Part shown: positions 35,066 to 45,943 of the stretch, piece after piece
Layout of the letters: each line of letters opens with the position of its first letter
Position numbering within the stretch: the first letter of the stretch is position 1
Assembly (NCBI GenBank): GCA_012976225.1
Contig: JAAVVG010000005.1
Location: 248,001 to 312,000, forward strand
Length of the DNA: 64,000 nucleotides
Source: Golubevia sp. BC0850
Lineage: Eukaryota; Basidiomycota; Exobasidiomycetes; Golubeviales; Golubeviaceae
Reading direction: 5' to 3'
Notes under the pieces: generated by a model
The model's input: only the letters and a program-made list of their open reading frames with translations
Database searches by the model: none
Told to the model about the DNA's origin: nothing
Translations under genes and position numbers: made by a program

Positions 35066-35522
35066 TTCGGGAGAATGAACATGCAGGCCTGTATCCTTGG
35101 ATTGCGTTTATTCTTCTCCTCGTTTCCCTCTAGCTCTCCACGCTTCGACTTCTTTCTGGACCTCTTGTCTCTCCTGAATCTCATTGCCTCGCACATTTGT
35201 TACAATCATTCATGCTACCTTGTTTTCTTTGTCCCTTTAACTGACACATTTCGGCTTTATTTTCAAACCGAAAGCCTGATAAGAGAGGTTCTTGCTGAAA
35301 GCGGGCAGAAAACCTGTTCTTCTAGACAGACCTTCAGAGTATGAAGACAAGGGTGAAGGAAGATGCGAATTCTATTTCGGAGGCAAATGAGTTGCGTTAT
35401 GAAACTGACAATACAAGAAAATAAAGGGGAAATCAAATTATGGATAGAAATCCAAGGTTTACAGAAGAAAGGGGGATTAGACGAGAAAAGAGCGACGGGA
35501 GCACGGAAGGAAGGTTGGAATC
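35066..35522. other. Intergenic between convergent DAP1 and GatC
   Basis: About 460 bp of 3' flanks. Short frames on both strands lack any recognisable feature. Confidence 0.5.
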
Positions 35523-36299
35523 TCATTCCCCTCCATTCGATCTGCCTCTAGTATGAGTGATGAAATATCCACTTCTTCCACCGTATTGAGCTCGTTCCAG
35601 CAACTCGTCTCTACTCAAGACCTCAGTTCCATCTCGTTCCTTCTCCAAATCTTCAACTTCTCCCTCGCCCTCCAACTTTTGACTTGACCTATTCCTCTTG
35701 CTCGTCTTCGATTGATTCATCTCATCTATAATTTCCTCCAAACCTAGTTCCATCCCGACTCCTTCTGGCCAAACCCTTCCGTCTATTAATTGCTTGCCTC
35801 CAATCTTCCTGCCACCATCCTCCGTTTGCAGTCCTAGAACCTCATCACTTGCATCTATACTTCGAACTGCGTCAATGAGAGTGATCATTCCGTCTAGTTC
35901 GGTTGAGAGCCTGGAGATTTCCGAAGGCGAGGTTGGGGCGACTAAACCTGAGAGATGATGGAGATGCTTGAGGGTTTCGGGAGAGATTTTGTTCGCTGCT
36001 TTGAGAGTGGTGGGATCGTTCGAGAGTGGAGTAGTGGAATTGGAATGGCGACTGGAACTTTGAGAGGTGGAGGTGGGATGTCTTGAGAAGTTGTCTAACA
36101 TTTCCTGGACCGACCAAGTTGGCTGGAGTGGAATCCCCAGATCGTCGGTCTCGTTAGGTTGATGTGTGAGGTTTGAATCTACAGTAGATCTAGATGGAGA
36201 AGAAGCTTTGGTTGAATAGGGTCGGGAAGGGATCGAAGAAGGTGAATGACGAGAAGGGTTTGAAGAAATAGAGGGAGAATCTACGTCTGTTTCGACTTG
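35523..36299 (-). CDS. GATC: Glu-tRNA(Gln) amidotransferase subunit C, mitochondrial
   Basis: The frame encodes a Ser-rich, presequ­ence-like stretch (SSIPSRPYSTKASSPSRSTV), PTWSVQEMLDNFSRHP, then the GatC core SPETLKHLHHLSGLVAP and LSTELDGMITLIDAVRSID. It ends SRDELLERAQYGGRSGYFI, matching the family's late conserved element. GatC holds GatA and GatB together in the transamidase that makes Gln-tRNA(Gln) in mitochondria. The odd point is the start: the frame is open to about 36410, but it contains no ATG before the one inside WSVQEM, well into the conserved part. An acceptor at 36300 (pyrimidine-rich, ...tcgaag) fits in phase 0 with a gtgagt donor at 36417 in the last MDL1 exon. So the 5' part must come by splicing from upstream, possibly as a fusion with MDL1. 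I give the exon from that acceptor to the stop. Confidence 0.8.
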   Translation of the reverse strand, partial: QVETDVDSPSISSNPSRHSPSSIPSRPYSTKASSPSRSTVDSNLTHQPNETDDLGIPLQPTWSVQEMLDNFSRHPTSTSQSSSRHSNSTTPLSNDPTTLKAANKISPETLKHLHHLSGLVAPTSPSEISRLSTELDGMITLIDAVRSIDASDEVLGLQTEDGGRKIGGKQLIDGRVWPEGVGMELGLEEIIDEMNQSKTSKRNRSSQKLEGEGEVEDLEKERDGTEVLSRDELLERAQYGGRSGYFITHTRGRSNGGE

Positions 36300-36360
36300 C
36301 TTCGACGATAGGGAGGGTTGGAGAGAAGGAGGGAACAAGTACAAGGAAAAGATTGGAATG

Positions 36361-39189
36361 TCAGAATCCGATCTGATGCCTCTCGAAGGTGTATGTAGCT
36401 CTCTGACCAAGACTCACCTCTGTCTCGGTCTGTGGTTCCTCTTCCATCACCATCGTACCTCCGCTAGCCTCTAGCTGAGCCGCCATCAGCTTTCTAAACC
36501 TCGTTCCCTCTCTGTCTAGTTCATCGAAACTTCCCGTCTCGACGACTCTTCCTTCATCCAAGACCAAGATTGTTCCAGCGCTTTTGATAGTCGAGAGCCT
36601 GTGAGCTACGATCCAAACAGTGATCTGACCTTTCGCAATGATACGAGAGATAGCTGAGTTGACCAAGAATTCTGAGGCAGAATCCAAAGCTGATGTGGCT
36701 TCGTCAAGCAGCTGAGTAAGAGACAATGGGAGAAGAAACAAGGTTAGATAGATGAGATATTTGAGAAAACAAGACTTGTCTTTCAAAGTGCTAGAAACTC
36801 ACTAAGATCCTAGGTTTCCTGACTAGAGCTCTTGCGATCGCAACTCTCTGACGTTGACCTCCGGAAAGCTGTCTAGGTCCCATATGAGTGTCTAGACCCT
36901 TTGGAAGATTCCTGATGAACTCAGTGCAGTTGGCTTGCTCGGCAGCTTCCTCGATCTGCTCTCTGGTAGCTTCTGGATATCCATAAGCGATGTTCTCGGC
37001 AACAGTACCTTCGAAGAGAGTTGGGTCTTGAGTGACAACACCGATTAGCTTTCTGACACTCTCGGGAGAGAGAGACCTCAGATCATGAGATCCGAGAGAA
37101 ATGGAACCCGTGTCTGGATCGTAGAATCTGAGCATCAAGGCGTGAACAGAAGACTTTCCTACTCCGGAACCTCCAACTAGAGCGACTGATTGTCCTGGTC
37201 GTATTGAGAGATCCATGTTGGAGAGAATCTTCTGCTGAGGTCTGGAGGGGTAGGCGAAGTTAACCTTCTTGAACTCGATTGGTAGTCGCTCTTGAGGAGC
37301 TGGCTTTCCGGATCCAAGGACGATTGAGGGTTCTCTATCCATCAGAGAGAAGACTCTAGCCCCAGCTCCGACTCCCTTCATGAGAGAGGCGAAGAAAGAA
37401 GTTAGGTTTGCAAGACCTCCTCCGAGGTAGGCGGTGTACATGAGCAAAGAAGTAAGATCTCCAACTGTAATGAGAAAAATAGAGTGAATTTGAGAACACA
37501 TCAGCGTCAGCATTCGCTAACCTTACAACTGGGAGCCCACTAACCTGAGATTGTTCCAGCAGCCACTAAATGTCCTCCGTAAGTAAGCAGAGTCAAGATG
37601 GCGCAATTACCAACGAACCCAGTGCCTGCGTAGAAGAACCCTGAGGCGTAGGCTTCCTTTGTCTGAAGAGCCACAATGTCCTTGACCTTGGAAGAGAATC
37701 TGACAGTCTCTTCGTCTTGAGTGTTGAAAGCAGTGATAGTTCTGAAAGCTGGGGGAGAAAGACGTTCTTCTGCAGTCCGAGTCATAGCTCCTACAGCATC
37801 TTGAGTACGATGAGTGAGATCCCTGAGATACCTTCCGTAGAAGACTGCTCCGATAGCTGCCGGTGGGACTACTGCCATCATGAGAAGCGTGAGCTGCGAA
37901 GAGATCCAGAACATTGCTCCTCCAGCTGCCAGGACAGTGACTCCAGCACGTAGACCATCTCCAATGTCGGAAGTAAGGGCTTCTCCTGCGATAGAGGAAG
38001 GGAAGAAGTTTGAGTTTGAGCATCTCAACCTGGAATCTCAAGGACAAGGTTTCCGAAAGCCGACTGTCTTCCCGTGGCCTGCCTTCTCTGAGCCAATTCT
38101 AACTTGGAGTTCATTCTGAAAGCTACAGAAGGACATAAGAGAGTGATTTCCCATATTGTGTTACAGGCACAGCCTCTTCTTCTCTAATCGACTCTGTCTT
38201 TTTCCAGATCACTTTCCAGATCACTCACCGACGATATTGGTATCCACACTCAGCCTACTGACAACATCTCCAGCTCCCTTGTCAGCCCATTCTACATCCT
38301 GTCTTAGAGCGTTTCTATATGCAGATGTTCTCATCCTCTGAATGATTCTGACTCCAGCCAATTCAAGCATGATGTTACTTCCAGCTTTAGCTCCAGCCCC
38401 GATAGCGAAAACTACTGTCAAGAGAGCAGCAACGGAACCAAAGCCTAGTCCAGCAAAAGCAGATTGACCTCCAGTAAAGAAATCGATGACCTTTCCGATA
38501 GCGAATGGAACCGTGAGAGAGACGGCGGAGGAGATGAGGAGAAGAGAAAGAGCCAGGATCATGGTCTTCCTCTGAGAAGATGCTAGAGTGAAGAGCCTAG
38601 CGATATCTGGAAAGGATGGGGCAGGCGTTGCTTCAGCCCCTTCTTTCGTCTTTGCTCCAGAAGCGGCACTTTTTGAAGCTGCGTTGAGGAGAGCATCTCT
38701 TAATCGAATCAGAGATCTGACTAAGATGTTTCTATCAGCTACTTCTGAAGAGCTGGAGGAAGCTTTGGAAGGATTGCTTTTGGATTGAGTAGAAGGTGAA
38801 GAGAGATCATCAGCAGACGATGACGGCTGTTGCTGACTTGCGGTAGATGAAGGAGATGTAGTAGACGAAAGGGTGGAGGAGGATGAGGAAGGAGAGGAAG
38901 ATGGAGCAGCTTGAGTACTCTTCCATCGGTTGGTGGCTATGCTAGATTGGTTGATGGATGTCTTGGATGGATTGAGAAGTGAATTTGAGATGCTTTGAGG
39001 GATGGAAGTGAGAGTGGATCGTTTGAATGGGGTTCTTGATTGAGTAGGATGGGAAGTATTGGTAGAGAACTGACTTCTGCAAGCAGATGTCACAGTGATT
39101 TGAAGCCTTGATGATTGATTCAAGTTAATTGAAGTTCTGTTTAATCGGGCATGCCGATAAAGCTGACTTCCGCTTCGTTCCCCAAACAT
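36361..39189 (-). CDS. MDL1: Mitochondrial ABC half-transporter (peptide exporter type)
   Basis: Exons 39189-38229, 37985-37545, 37464-36803 and 36711 onward join in phase (1, 1, 0). A long Ser-rich presequence (SRLQITVTSACRSQFST and more) fits mitochondrial targeting. Membrane helices follow (MILALSLLLISSAVSLTVP and others), then the ATPase domain: Walker A VGGSGVGKSS, signature QLSGGQRQRVAIARAL, Walker B split by intron 3 (RIL/LLDEATSALD) and H-loop IVAHRLSTI. The match is to the Mdl1/ABCB10 branch, which exports peptides from the matrix or works in stress and iron-related roles. If the last exon is not spliced, the protein ends at 36361 with 804 residues. If the gtgagt at 36417 is used, it continues into the GatC frame to give about 1044 residues. 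Confidence 0.92.
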
Positions 39190-39391
39190 TGACTTGGGAG
39201 GATGGGTGGGTGGGTGAAGAAGACGGTGATACGCTTCAAAACGCAGTGTCTATAACCTCGGCATCATCAAACTGCCTCTTGCTCGAAAAGAAATAGGAAA
39301 TCAAGCTCAGACATTTATGATGAAAACTGATGAAATTGAAGAGAACAAAGCAGAGAGTAAAGTAACAAAGAGATAGCAAAGGCCCAATCGA

Positions 39392-41900
39392 TCACGACAT
39401 GGTTGGCATGTTGACAGAAGCACGTTCACTAAGGGAGGCATCATCTGAACGCCAAAGACTGAGGTTGAGGAGAAGAGAAAGGTGAGAGGGGACGAAGAAA
39501 GGTGAGTCAAGGGAGAGGAGAGCTTGGAGAGAACCAGAGTCACTTACCTGGTCACAGTCTTTAAGGTGGTGTAGAAGTTTAGACCTTGCTTTCCGTAGAA
39601 TCCGATATCTCCGTGAACAGATCCTTTGTTTCCTGACCAAGCGAACATTGGGAGGGGCACTGGGACCGGGACGTTGACACCTAGCTGACCAACGTTGATG
39701 TCCTTCTCGAACTTGCGAGCTGTGGCTCCATTGGTGGTGAAGATGGCAGCACCATTACCTGTCATGATCGAAGAGGAATGAAGAAGGATCGGATTGAGAA
39801 AGCGACTCTATGAAGCCTTGCCTCGAACTTACACTAACCATATTTGTTTGCGTTGATGAGCTTCAAAGCCTCGTCCAAAGTCTTGCACTTGACAACAGTG
39901 AGAGTTGGTCCGAAGATTTCTTGATCGTAAGCGGTCATTCCTGGACCAGCTTCAACAATCGAAGGTCCGACGAAGTTTCCATTTGGGTAGGCATCAGATT
40001 TGAAACCTCTTCCGTCCAGATGAATCTTTCCGCCTTCGGCCTCGACGGAACCAGTCATTTCGATGACTCTCTCACGAGCTTGAGGTGAGATGACAGGACC
40101 TCTATGAAAGGGGAAGGAAGTAATCGAGCCTGTCAGTAGATGCGAAGCATGAAAGATCGAATCCTTTCAATCTTCAACACTCACAGATCGGCACCCTCTT
40201 CGAATCCACCAGTCACCTTAAGCTGTTTCGCTCTCTCGACAAGCTCTGGGATCCAGTTCTCACTTTCGCCGACAGTGACCAAGACACTGAGAGCCATACA
40301 TCTTTGACCAGCTGCTCCAAAGGCGGCACCAGCGATCGAGTTCAAAGCGAAGTTCTTGTTGGCATCTGGCATGAGAATACAGTGATTCTTGGCACCCAAG
40401 TTGGCTTGAACTCTCTTTCCGTTGGAGGTTCCTCTGTGGTAGATGTGAGTTCCAGCTCTGTCAGATCCAACGAAAGAGATTCCCTTGACGAGAGGAGAAT
40501 CGCAGATAGAGTTGACTACGTCGACACCTCCGTTCACGATCGACAAGACTCCTTTAGGTAGACCAGCTTGAGCACAGAGTTCTGCAATGATCTGCATAGC
40601 ACCTGGAACTCTTTCGGAAGGCTTGAGGATGAGAGTGTTTCCGGTGACAGTTGCCATTGGGATGGACCTGAGTAGCAGAGGAAAGATGAGGGAAACAGAA
40701 GACTCCAGAATTAGCAGGAGAGAAGGGAAAACTAATTCCTTACTCTCCAAAAGTGGAATAGAAGAGAACTAGTTTCATCCGCAGCAGCAGACTCACCAAA
40801 GCCCAACCATGGCAGGGAAATTGAATGGTAAGATGGCAGCAGTCACTCCCAAAGGTTCTCTTCTAGCATGAGTATCCATGTCCTTTGCTACTTCTAGTCT
40901 CTCTTCCATCAGAGTAGAGGTGATTCCACAAGCAACCTCGACTACTTGGAGTCCACGAAGAACGTCTCCCTTGGCATCCGCGAAGGTTTTACCTTGCTCG
41001 ATAACGATTGCGTTGGCGATGTCGTCCATATGAGCTCGGAGTAAGTGCTGTAGTCTTTTGAAGTTCAGGAGAGGTTGAAGTTCGAAGAGGATATTTTGGT
41101 GAAATGGAAGGAAGTCGTAGAGTCAGAATTCAAGTTCATCGATTTTTGACTCTCCCTCCGATTTTTCCGATTCTAGCCTCTCTTGCTTTTTGTAGGATCC
41201 CCATTCATTTGGAAAACTGTTCCCAAGAGAGCACTCACCTGAACATGATCTGTTGTCTAGACAGAAGACTGGTCTCTCTCCAAGCTGGGAAAGCATCATG
41301 GGCGGCTTGGGCTGCGACTTGGAACTCGTCAGCTGGAGTCAGAGGAACCTTGGAAAGTAGAGTTTGAGTTGCCTGAAATACAAGGCAGGTGGATATATGA
41401 GAGGCGAGATGGTCAGTAGATGTCTACGAAGCAAGCTTGAGTTGATTGCCTTATCTCTTCTGCCTTCCGCATCTCTCTGCCAGTGTCTGAACACCGCCAA
41501 AAGGATGTTGAAGGACGTTTTCTATACAACTCCAGTTGCAGAGTGATTCAAGCATGTCCCTTGCTGTGACCTATCTATCCCATTGGCAAACCCCATCCTT
41601 CCTCCAAATCTCCACTACCCCGGCCATTCTTGTTTAGCTCACCGGATCATGAACGTCCAACCATTCCTTAGCTTTACTCTGAACCCATTCACCACCAACA
41701 AAGTTAGGAATGTTTCCACCAGAAGTGTTAGTTCCTTGCCATTTGCTTTCAATCTCCTTTGCTCTTTCCAAAGACAATCCTGATAAAGAGGCAGAACTAC
41801 TGGAAGAAGTGGCAGCGGAAGCCAATCTCAAGGAAGAACAAGTTGAGAAAGTCCTCGATAGACTATGTCTAGGGATTTGACGAACTGGTAGAGCCAGCAT
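39392..41900 (-). CDS. ALDH6A1: Methylmalonate-semialdehyde dehydrogenase (acylating)
   Basis: Seven exons (41900-41643, 41372-41239, 41054-40797, 40667-40185, 40101-39839, 39758-39548, 39458-39392) join in phase to 557 residues. The N-terminus ([17 protein letters not shown]) looks like a mitochondrial presequence. The family pattern is clear: [40 protein letters not shown], then [11 protein letters not shown] with the catalytic Cys near residue 340, and [16 protein letters not shown] near the end. The enzyme converts methylmalonate and malonate semialdehydes to propionyl- and acetyl-CoA in valine and uracil breakdown. No ordinary ALDH Glu precedes the Cys (the motif is GAKNHC), as expected for the CoA-acylating branch. 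Confidence 0.96.
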
Positions 41901-42064
41901 ATTTTGAAGAAGAAGAGAGGAGTGGGTTGGAGTTAAGATGAAGCGGAGGTCTCGAGGTCAGATGGGCAAACGTCCCTTCCTCTCAAATAATTCATTTCAC
42001 GCATGCTAGAATCTGTGATCTGAAATCTTGAGAAGGTATAAAAAAACAGCAGCTGCGGCATTCC

Positions 42065-43033
42065 TCATGAAAGTGCGAACGAAATTGCTGCCCCAATGAT
42101 TTCTTTAATCCTTCCCATCTCCTCCTGATCTCTTGGTCTATATATCAAAAGATACGTGGGTGGAATAGCACCTCCTTTCCTAAGTTCTTTCTGGTTTGGT
42201 CTCTGTCTGAACCTCATCCAATCGAAAGGAGTATATCTCAAAGCTCCAAGCCAATGCGAACGATATAGCAAACCGGCGAGAGGGTGAAGTTCTCCCCAAC
42301 CTTTCTTCAAGATGATTCTAGCATCGGTAGGAGAAGTGATGAGGTGAAGAGAACCGTCATGCATATGAACATGACAGAATTCTCCTTTAGTACCAGAAAG
42401 ATAGACGTTCGAGAGAGAAGTGGAAGCACTCGAGGTTGAATTCTTGAACAGAGCTGGAGAAGTATCGTTTTCGAGTAGGGATCTTGAACATTTGAGACCT
42501 GAAGTAGATGATCCAACTTGTTGAAGGTATGAGATAATTTCCTGAGAGCAGATTCGAGAAAGAGAGAGCGATAAGAGAAGTGAAATTTCGGAGTGAACAT
42601 CAACTTGGCCGCCTTCCCTCTGCTCGAGACTCACCTGTTTCATTGGATCTCCTTCAGCCATCAGGTCCTCGATTTGTCTATGAGGAACCACACCGAAGAC
42701 TTGCGGTCTCTCTCCCTCTCTTTGCTTGAGATTCTTGAGCTGGTTTGTGTCCTTGGATGAAGGTTGAGGTAACCAATTTGCCTCTTTGACTTGACTTGCG
42801 CTTAATCCTAATAGGCGTAGAAAAGAATGCGCTACCCAGCCTATCAGGTTTTTCTTTAAGAAGCCGCCCGGCCCTATAGACATCCATAATCGGTAGTCAT
42901 TAATCGAGACGGTGAAGAGATAAGAGAGCAGAAGTGAGGAGAAAGTGAGAACTGAAGCTGGAGCTTTCGAGTAGAGTTGCTGCAGATAATTAGTCAAGTC
43001 TTTAGCAGACAAATTGAGAGCTTTCGAAGACAT
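42065..43033 (-). CDS. Luciferase-domain (PF17648-like) membrane-anchored protein
   Basis: Exons 43033-42635 and 42541-42065 join in phase 0 to 291 residues. An N-terminal hydrophobic segment (VLTFSSLLLSYLFTVSI) is followed by a conserved C-terminal half: CHVHMHDGSLHLITSPTDAR, KKGWGELHPLAG and PPTYLLIYRPRDQEEM. These match fungal proteins annotated as luciferase-domain proteins, a name that comes from a structural family and does not imply light production; the function is unknown. The 93-nt intron is a multiple of three without stop, so the gene also reads as one unspliced frame. The ATG at 43033 is the first in frame. Confidence 0.75.
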   Translation of the reverse strand: MSSKALNLSAKDLTNYLQQLYSKAPASVLTFSSLLLSYLFTVSINDYRLWMSIGPGGFLKKNLIGWVAHSFLRLLGLSASQVKEANWLPQPSSKDTNQLKNLKQREGERPQVFGVVPHRQIEDLMAEGDPMKQVSLEQREGGQVDVHSEISLLLSLSLSRICSQEIISYLQQVGSSTSGLKCSRSLLENDTSPALFKNSTSSASTSLSNVYLSGTKGEFCHVHMHDGSLHLITSPTDARIILKKGWGELHPLAGLLYRSHWLGALRYTPFDWMRFRQRPNQKELRKGGAIPPTYLLIYRPRDQEEMGRIKEIIGAAISFALS

Positions 43034-43177
43034 TGAAGGAAGTGCTGTTGATGTCGGAAGCACGAAGCAACAACAACAGCCTTTGCTTCTGACCTATCTA
43101 ACCCATCGCATCGAAAGTTGTTCAAGACTCCTGAAGCCTTTAGAGTCAAGATTGATTAGGATCAATCAATCACTCCA
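43034..43177. promoter_or_regulatory. Divergent promoter region luciferase-domain gene / ATG5
   Basis: 144 bp between the two start codons; a run of CAA repeats (caacaacaac) lies at 43069-43078. No TATA box seen. Confidence 0.55.
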
Positions 43178-45167
43178 ATGTCATCCTTCATCCGACCTGC
43201 AGCTCAATCCTCAAATTCAATCACTTCCATTCAGCAGCAGCAACAGCCTGTCGGTGCCATTTCCTCTACCTCTAACTCGAACCCTTCAAGCTCAGCTACA
43301 ACCTCCTTCAGGCATCTGGTATGGGACTCAACCATTCCAATTTGCGTTGAGCTTGATGCTTCAACACTTTCAGCTGGAAAACCTCCAGTGGAATCTTTCT
43401 ATGTGAGCTCACTGAGGTTGGACAAGGAGGCAGAAGGAGAATCAGATGGAATGCAATCAATCCCTTCTTTGAGGCACCGTGAACTATCATGAACTTCTCG
43501 AGAAGTCAAAGGGTAGAATCTGATTCAGTCCCTCTTTGCTCTTTCCTCATAACTCTGAATCTTCGCCAGACGACGCTACCCAGGCTGTCCTATCTACCAC
43601 TACTCCTGCCAACTCTTCGATCGAACCTCGTAGAGCTGGCTTTGGAACCTCACTTAGCTGCTACTGCCACCTCGACTGAACAGGACTGGTGGTTCGAATA
43701 TCAGGGTCAGCCTCTCAGGTGGTCAGTAATCAGCATCTAGATCCTTTCCTACCTCGACTGCCTTCTGATCCCATAGATCTCTCTATCCAATTCTGTCACA
43801 GGCACTGGCCGATAGGACTTCTCTACGATTATCATACCTCAAATAGAGCTCCAAGCAATGTCTCTGCTTCAGACACCCAGCAGCAGTCCTCATCTCCCTC
43901 CTCTTATTTCCCATCTTCTACATCTCCAAACCCCACCTCCCAAGCCCAACGATCTTCTCCTGATCCTACACAATTCTTTTCAATCAAGTTACATCTCAAA
44001 TCGCCGCCTCTAGATAAGTTGGGATCGACTTTGGGTAACACTCCTTTGCAGACTGCTAGAACTGCATTCATGAGCATGCTCAAGGAAGCCGATTTTGTTA
44101 GGTATGGAAGTACAAGACGAGTAGGAAATCTCAGGAAGAGGGAGCAAGAAATTCTTTGGGAAGGTGTAGTCGATCGTGAGTAATGTAGAATGGGTTGGAA
44201 AGGGTGTCTTAGGTTTGACCAGAAGGAGAAAGACGAACCACTTTCCACAGAGTGAGATGAATAACATTGAGTTGCCAAACTCCTTGCCATTTTCTTCTTC
44301 CCCTTCGATCTCAACCTTCTCCAGACGAGTTCGAAAAGTTCTGGTCGGTAGCGTCAAAGATCGTGCCTTTACCTTCCAATCAAATCTCCAACGAGTCAAC
44401 ATATCCTTCACCTTCCCGAGCACCTTCTTTGAATCTATCTCTGAGTGGAACTAGTACAAACACGAATGGAACAAATTCGGTAAACTCGAATTCAGCAAAC
44501 GAGCAAGCCACGACCAATGACAGGTCCAAGTTCTCGACTGTCTCATCAACGTCAACTGCCAGACCTGGAACGCTCAACTCGGGGTTTCCTACCTTCAATG
44601 AAAGTCAAGTTTCTTTGAACCCTAGTATAGGAGGAGAGAGTTCTTTGAATCAAGAAACCGGAAGCAAGATCTCACACAATAGTGGAAATGGAAGTTTGGA
44701 TAAGAATGATGCAAATGCAGTGAGAAGTGTGCCAGTAAGGGTTCATCTCAAAGATTGTCCTGTTGTTCAAGAGCCGATCTCTCCTATTCAAGAAGGTGGT
44801 GAGTGGACCATTCAGCATCTCCTTCGATGCTCTGAATGTACTTCGATGTTCTCGAGCTCTTCCACGCTTGCTTACTTTTCACCCTTCTCCCCTTTGTCTC
44901 AACCTCTTCCTCTCATCTTTCACAGGTTCTGCAACAACACTTCATCAGGTCTTGACCTCGTTGTTCCCTCTGCTTTTCCCACCAAAACCTTCATTCTCTA
45001 GTTTCCAACCTCCCTCGCCGCCTCTAGCCTTTCCGGTGATTCAGGGTATCAGAGTTCCTCTGGAAGCGGAAGTAGGCTGGCTGGGTAGTACTCTCTGCAA
45101 TGCTGAAGGTTGGGTCACTGTGGTTCTGATTCTCTATCATGAAGGGGAAGCTTTGAATTCTACGTAG
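43178..45167 (+). CDS. ATG5: Autophagy protein 5
   Basis: Five exons (43178-43402, 43570-43718, 43802-44175, 44325-44798, 44926-45167) join in phase to 487 residues. The N-terminus has LVWDSTIPICVELDAS, then LPRLSYLPLLLPTLR, WWFEYQGQPLRHWPIGLLYD, and the acceptor region TAFMSMLKEADFVRYG, whose Lys (about 219) corresponds to the Atg12 conjugation site. HEFEKFWSVASKI follows, then a Ser/Asn-rich insert of about 110 residues, PVRVHLKDCPVVQEPI, and the C-terminal ubiquitin-like domain IQGIRVPLEAEVGWLG. Atg5-Atg12 with Atg16 drives Atg8 lipidation on the growing autophagosome. The long low-complexity insert between the helical part and the second ubiquitin fold is unlike yeast Atg5 (294 residues). 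Confidence 0.92.
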
Positions 45168-45424
45168 CTGTTCTTTCCTTTCACTCTTTTTCTTTTTGAT
45201 CTGTTCTACCATTACCCTTATCACTTCACTCTTCTATCTTTAATATTTCTCATGCTATACCAATAATCAATTATAAGAGTTCCATCATCGACGAGGTCTG
45301 TGGCAAGAATTAGTGTCTGACAACCTTAAGCGAACGCGAAAGTACAAATGGCCATCGAAGGAAGATTCTTCTTCTTCCTAACGCACAACCTTGTTTCAAC
45401 GTTCAACCAAAAGATGCCAGAAAG

Positions 45425-45943
45425 ATGAACACTTCATTGAAAGATCGTTTCGAGTCTCTAGTAAGAGAAGAGGAAGTCATCCATGCCTCAACTTTACCTT
45501 TGGATGAAATCCCTTCTTGCCTTTCTCTATTCGACAAATGGGCTGCTTGCTTTGGTGAGTCTTCTCTTCTTCCTTTCCCTTCCCTTTTTTCATCTTCTTT
45601 TTTCTATTCTTTTTTTACTTGAACCAACGTTCCTTTCAGCTGCATACCACCTTTCTGCTCCAGTGCTTTTCTCTAACTTCTGCTTTCTCTCTTTTTTCTT
45701 CCTCCCTTTCCTTCCTTCCTCTTTTCCCTCAGCTCTCCTACCCCAGGCTCGTTCAGTCTACCGCTTCGGAGCTCTCTCTGATTGTTCAGACAAACTGGAT
45801 GACTTCAAGTTCTGTCTATCTATGAAGGCTCTTTCTCCAGAGGAGAGGAGGGACGTTTGGATCAGGAGGAGAGCAGAGAAATCAGCAGCTCAGAGATCTC
45901 AGCTGGAGAAGAGCAGTGAGGGTGTATGGGAGATGAGGAGGTG
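45425..45943 (+). CDS. EMI1: DUF3128 protein, Emi1-like
   Basis: Exon 45425-45554 is joined (phase 1) to 45733 onward. The product reads LPSCLSLFDKWAACF (first residues from LDEI), ALLPQARSVYRFGALSDCSD, then KLDDFKFCLSMKALSPEER, with a clear Cx9C pair (C-SDKLDDFKF-C). This fits the DUF3128 family, to which yeast Emi1 belongs; the Cx9C form suggests an intermembrane-space protein, and yeast Emi1 is tied to mitochondrial function and early meiotic induction. The frame stops at 45943 (WEMRR), but a gtgagt overlaps that stop at 45941, and the family usually runs some residues further, so another exon is likely. One candidate acceptor is at about 46226 (ttatacag, frame open to 46356). The C-terminus is therefore unsettled. 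Confidence 0.75.
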
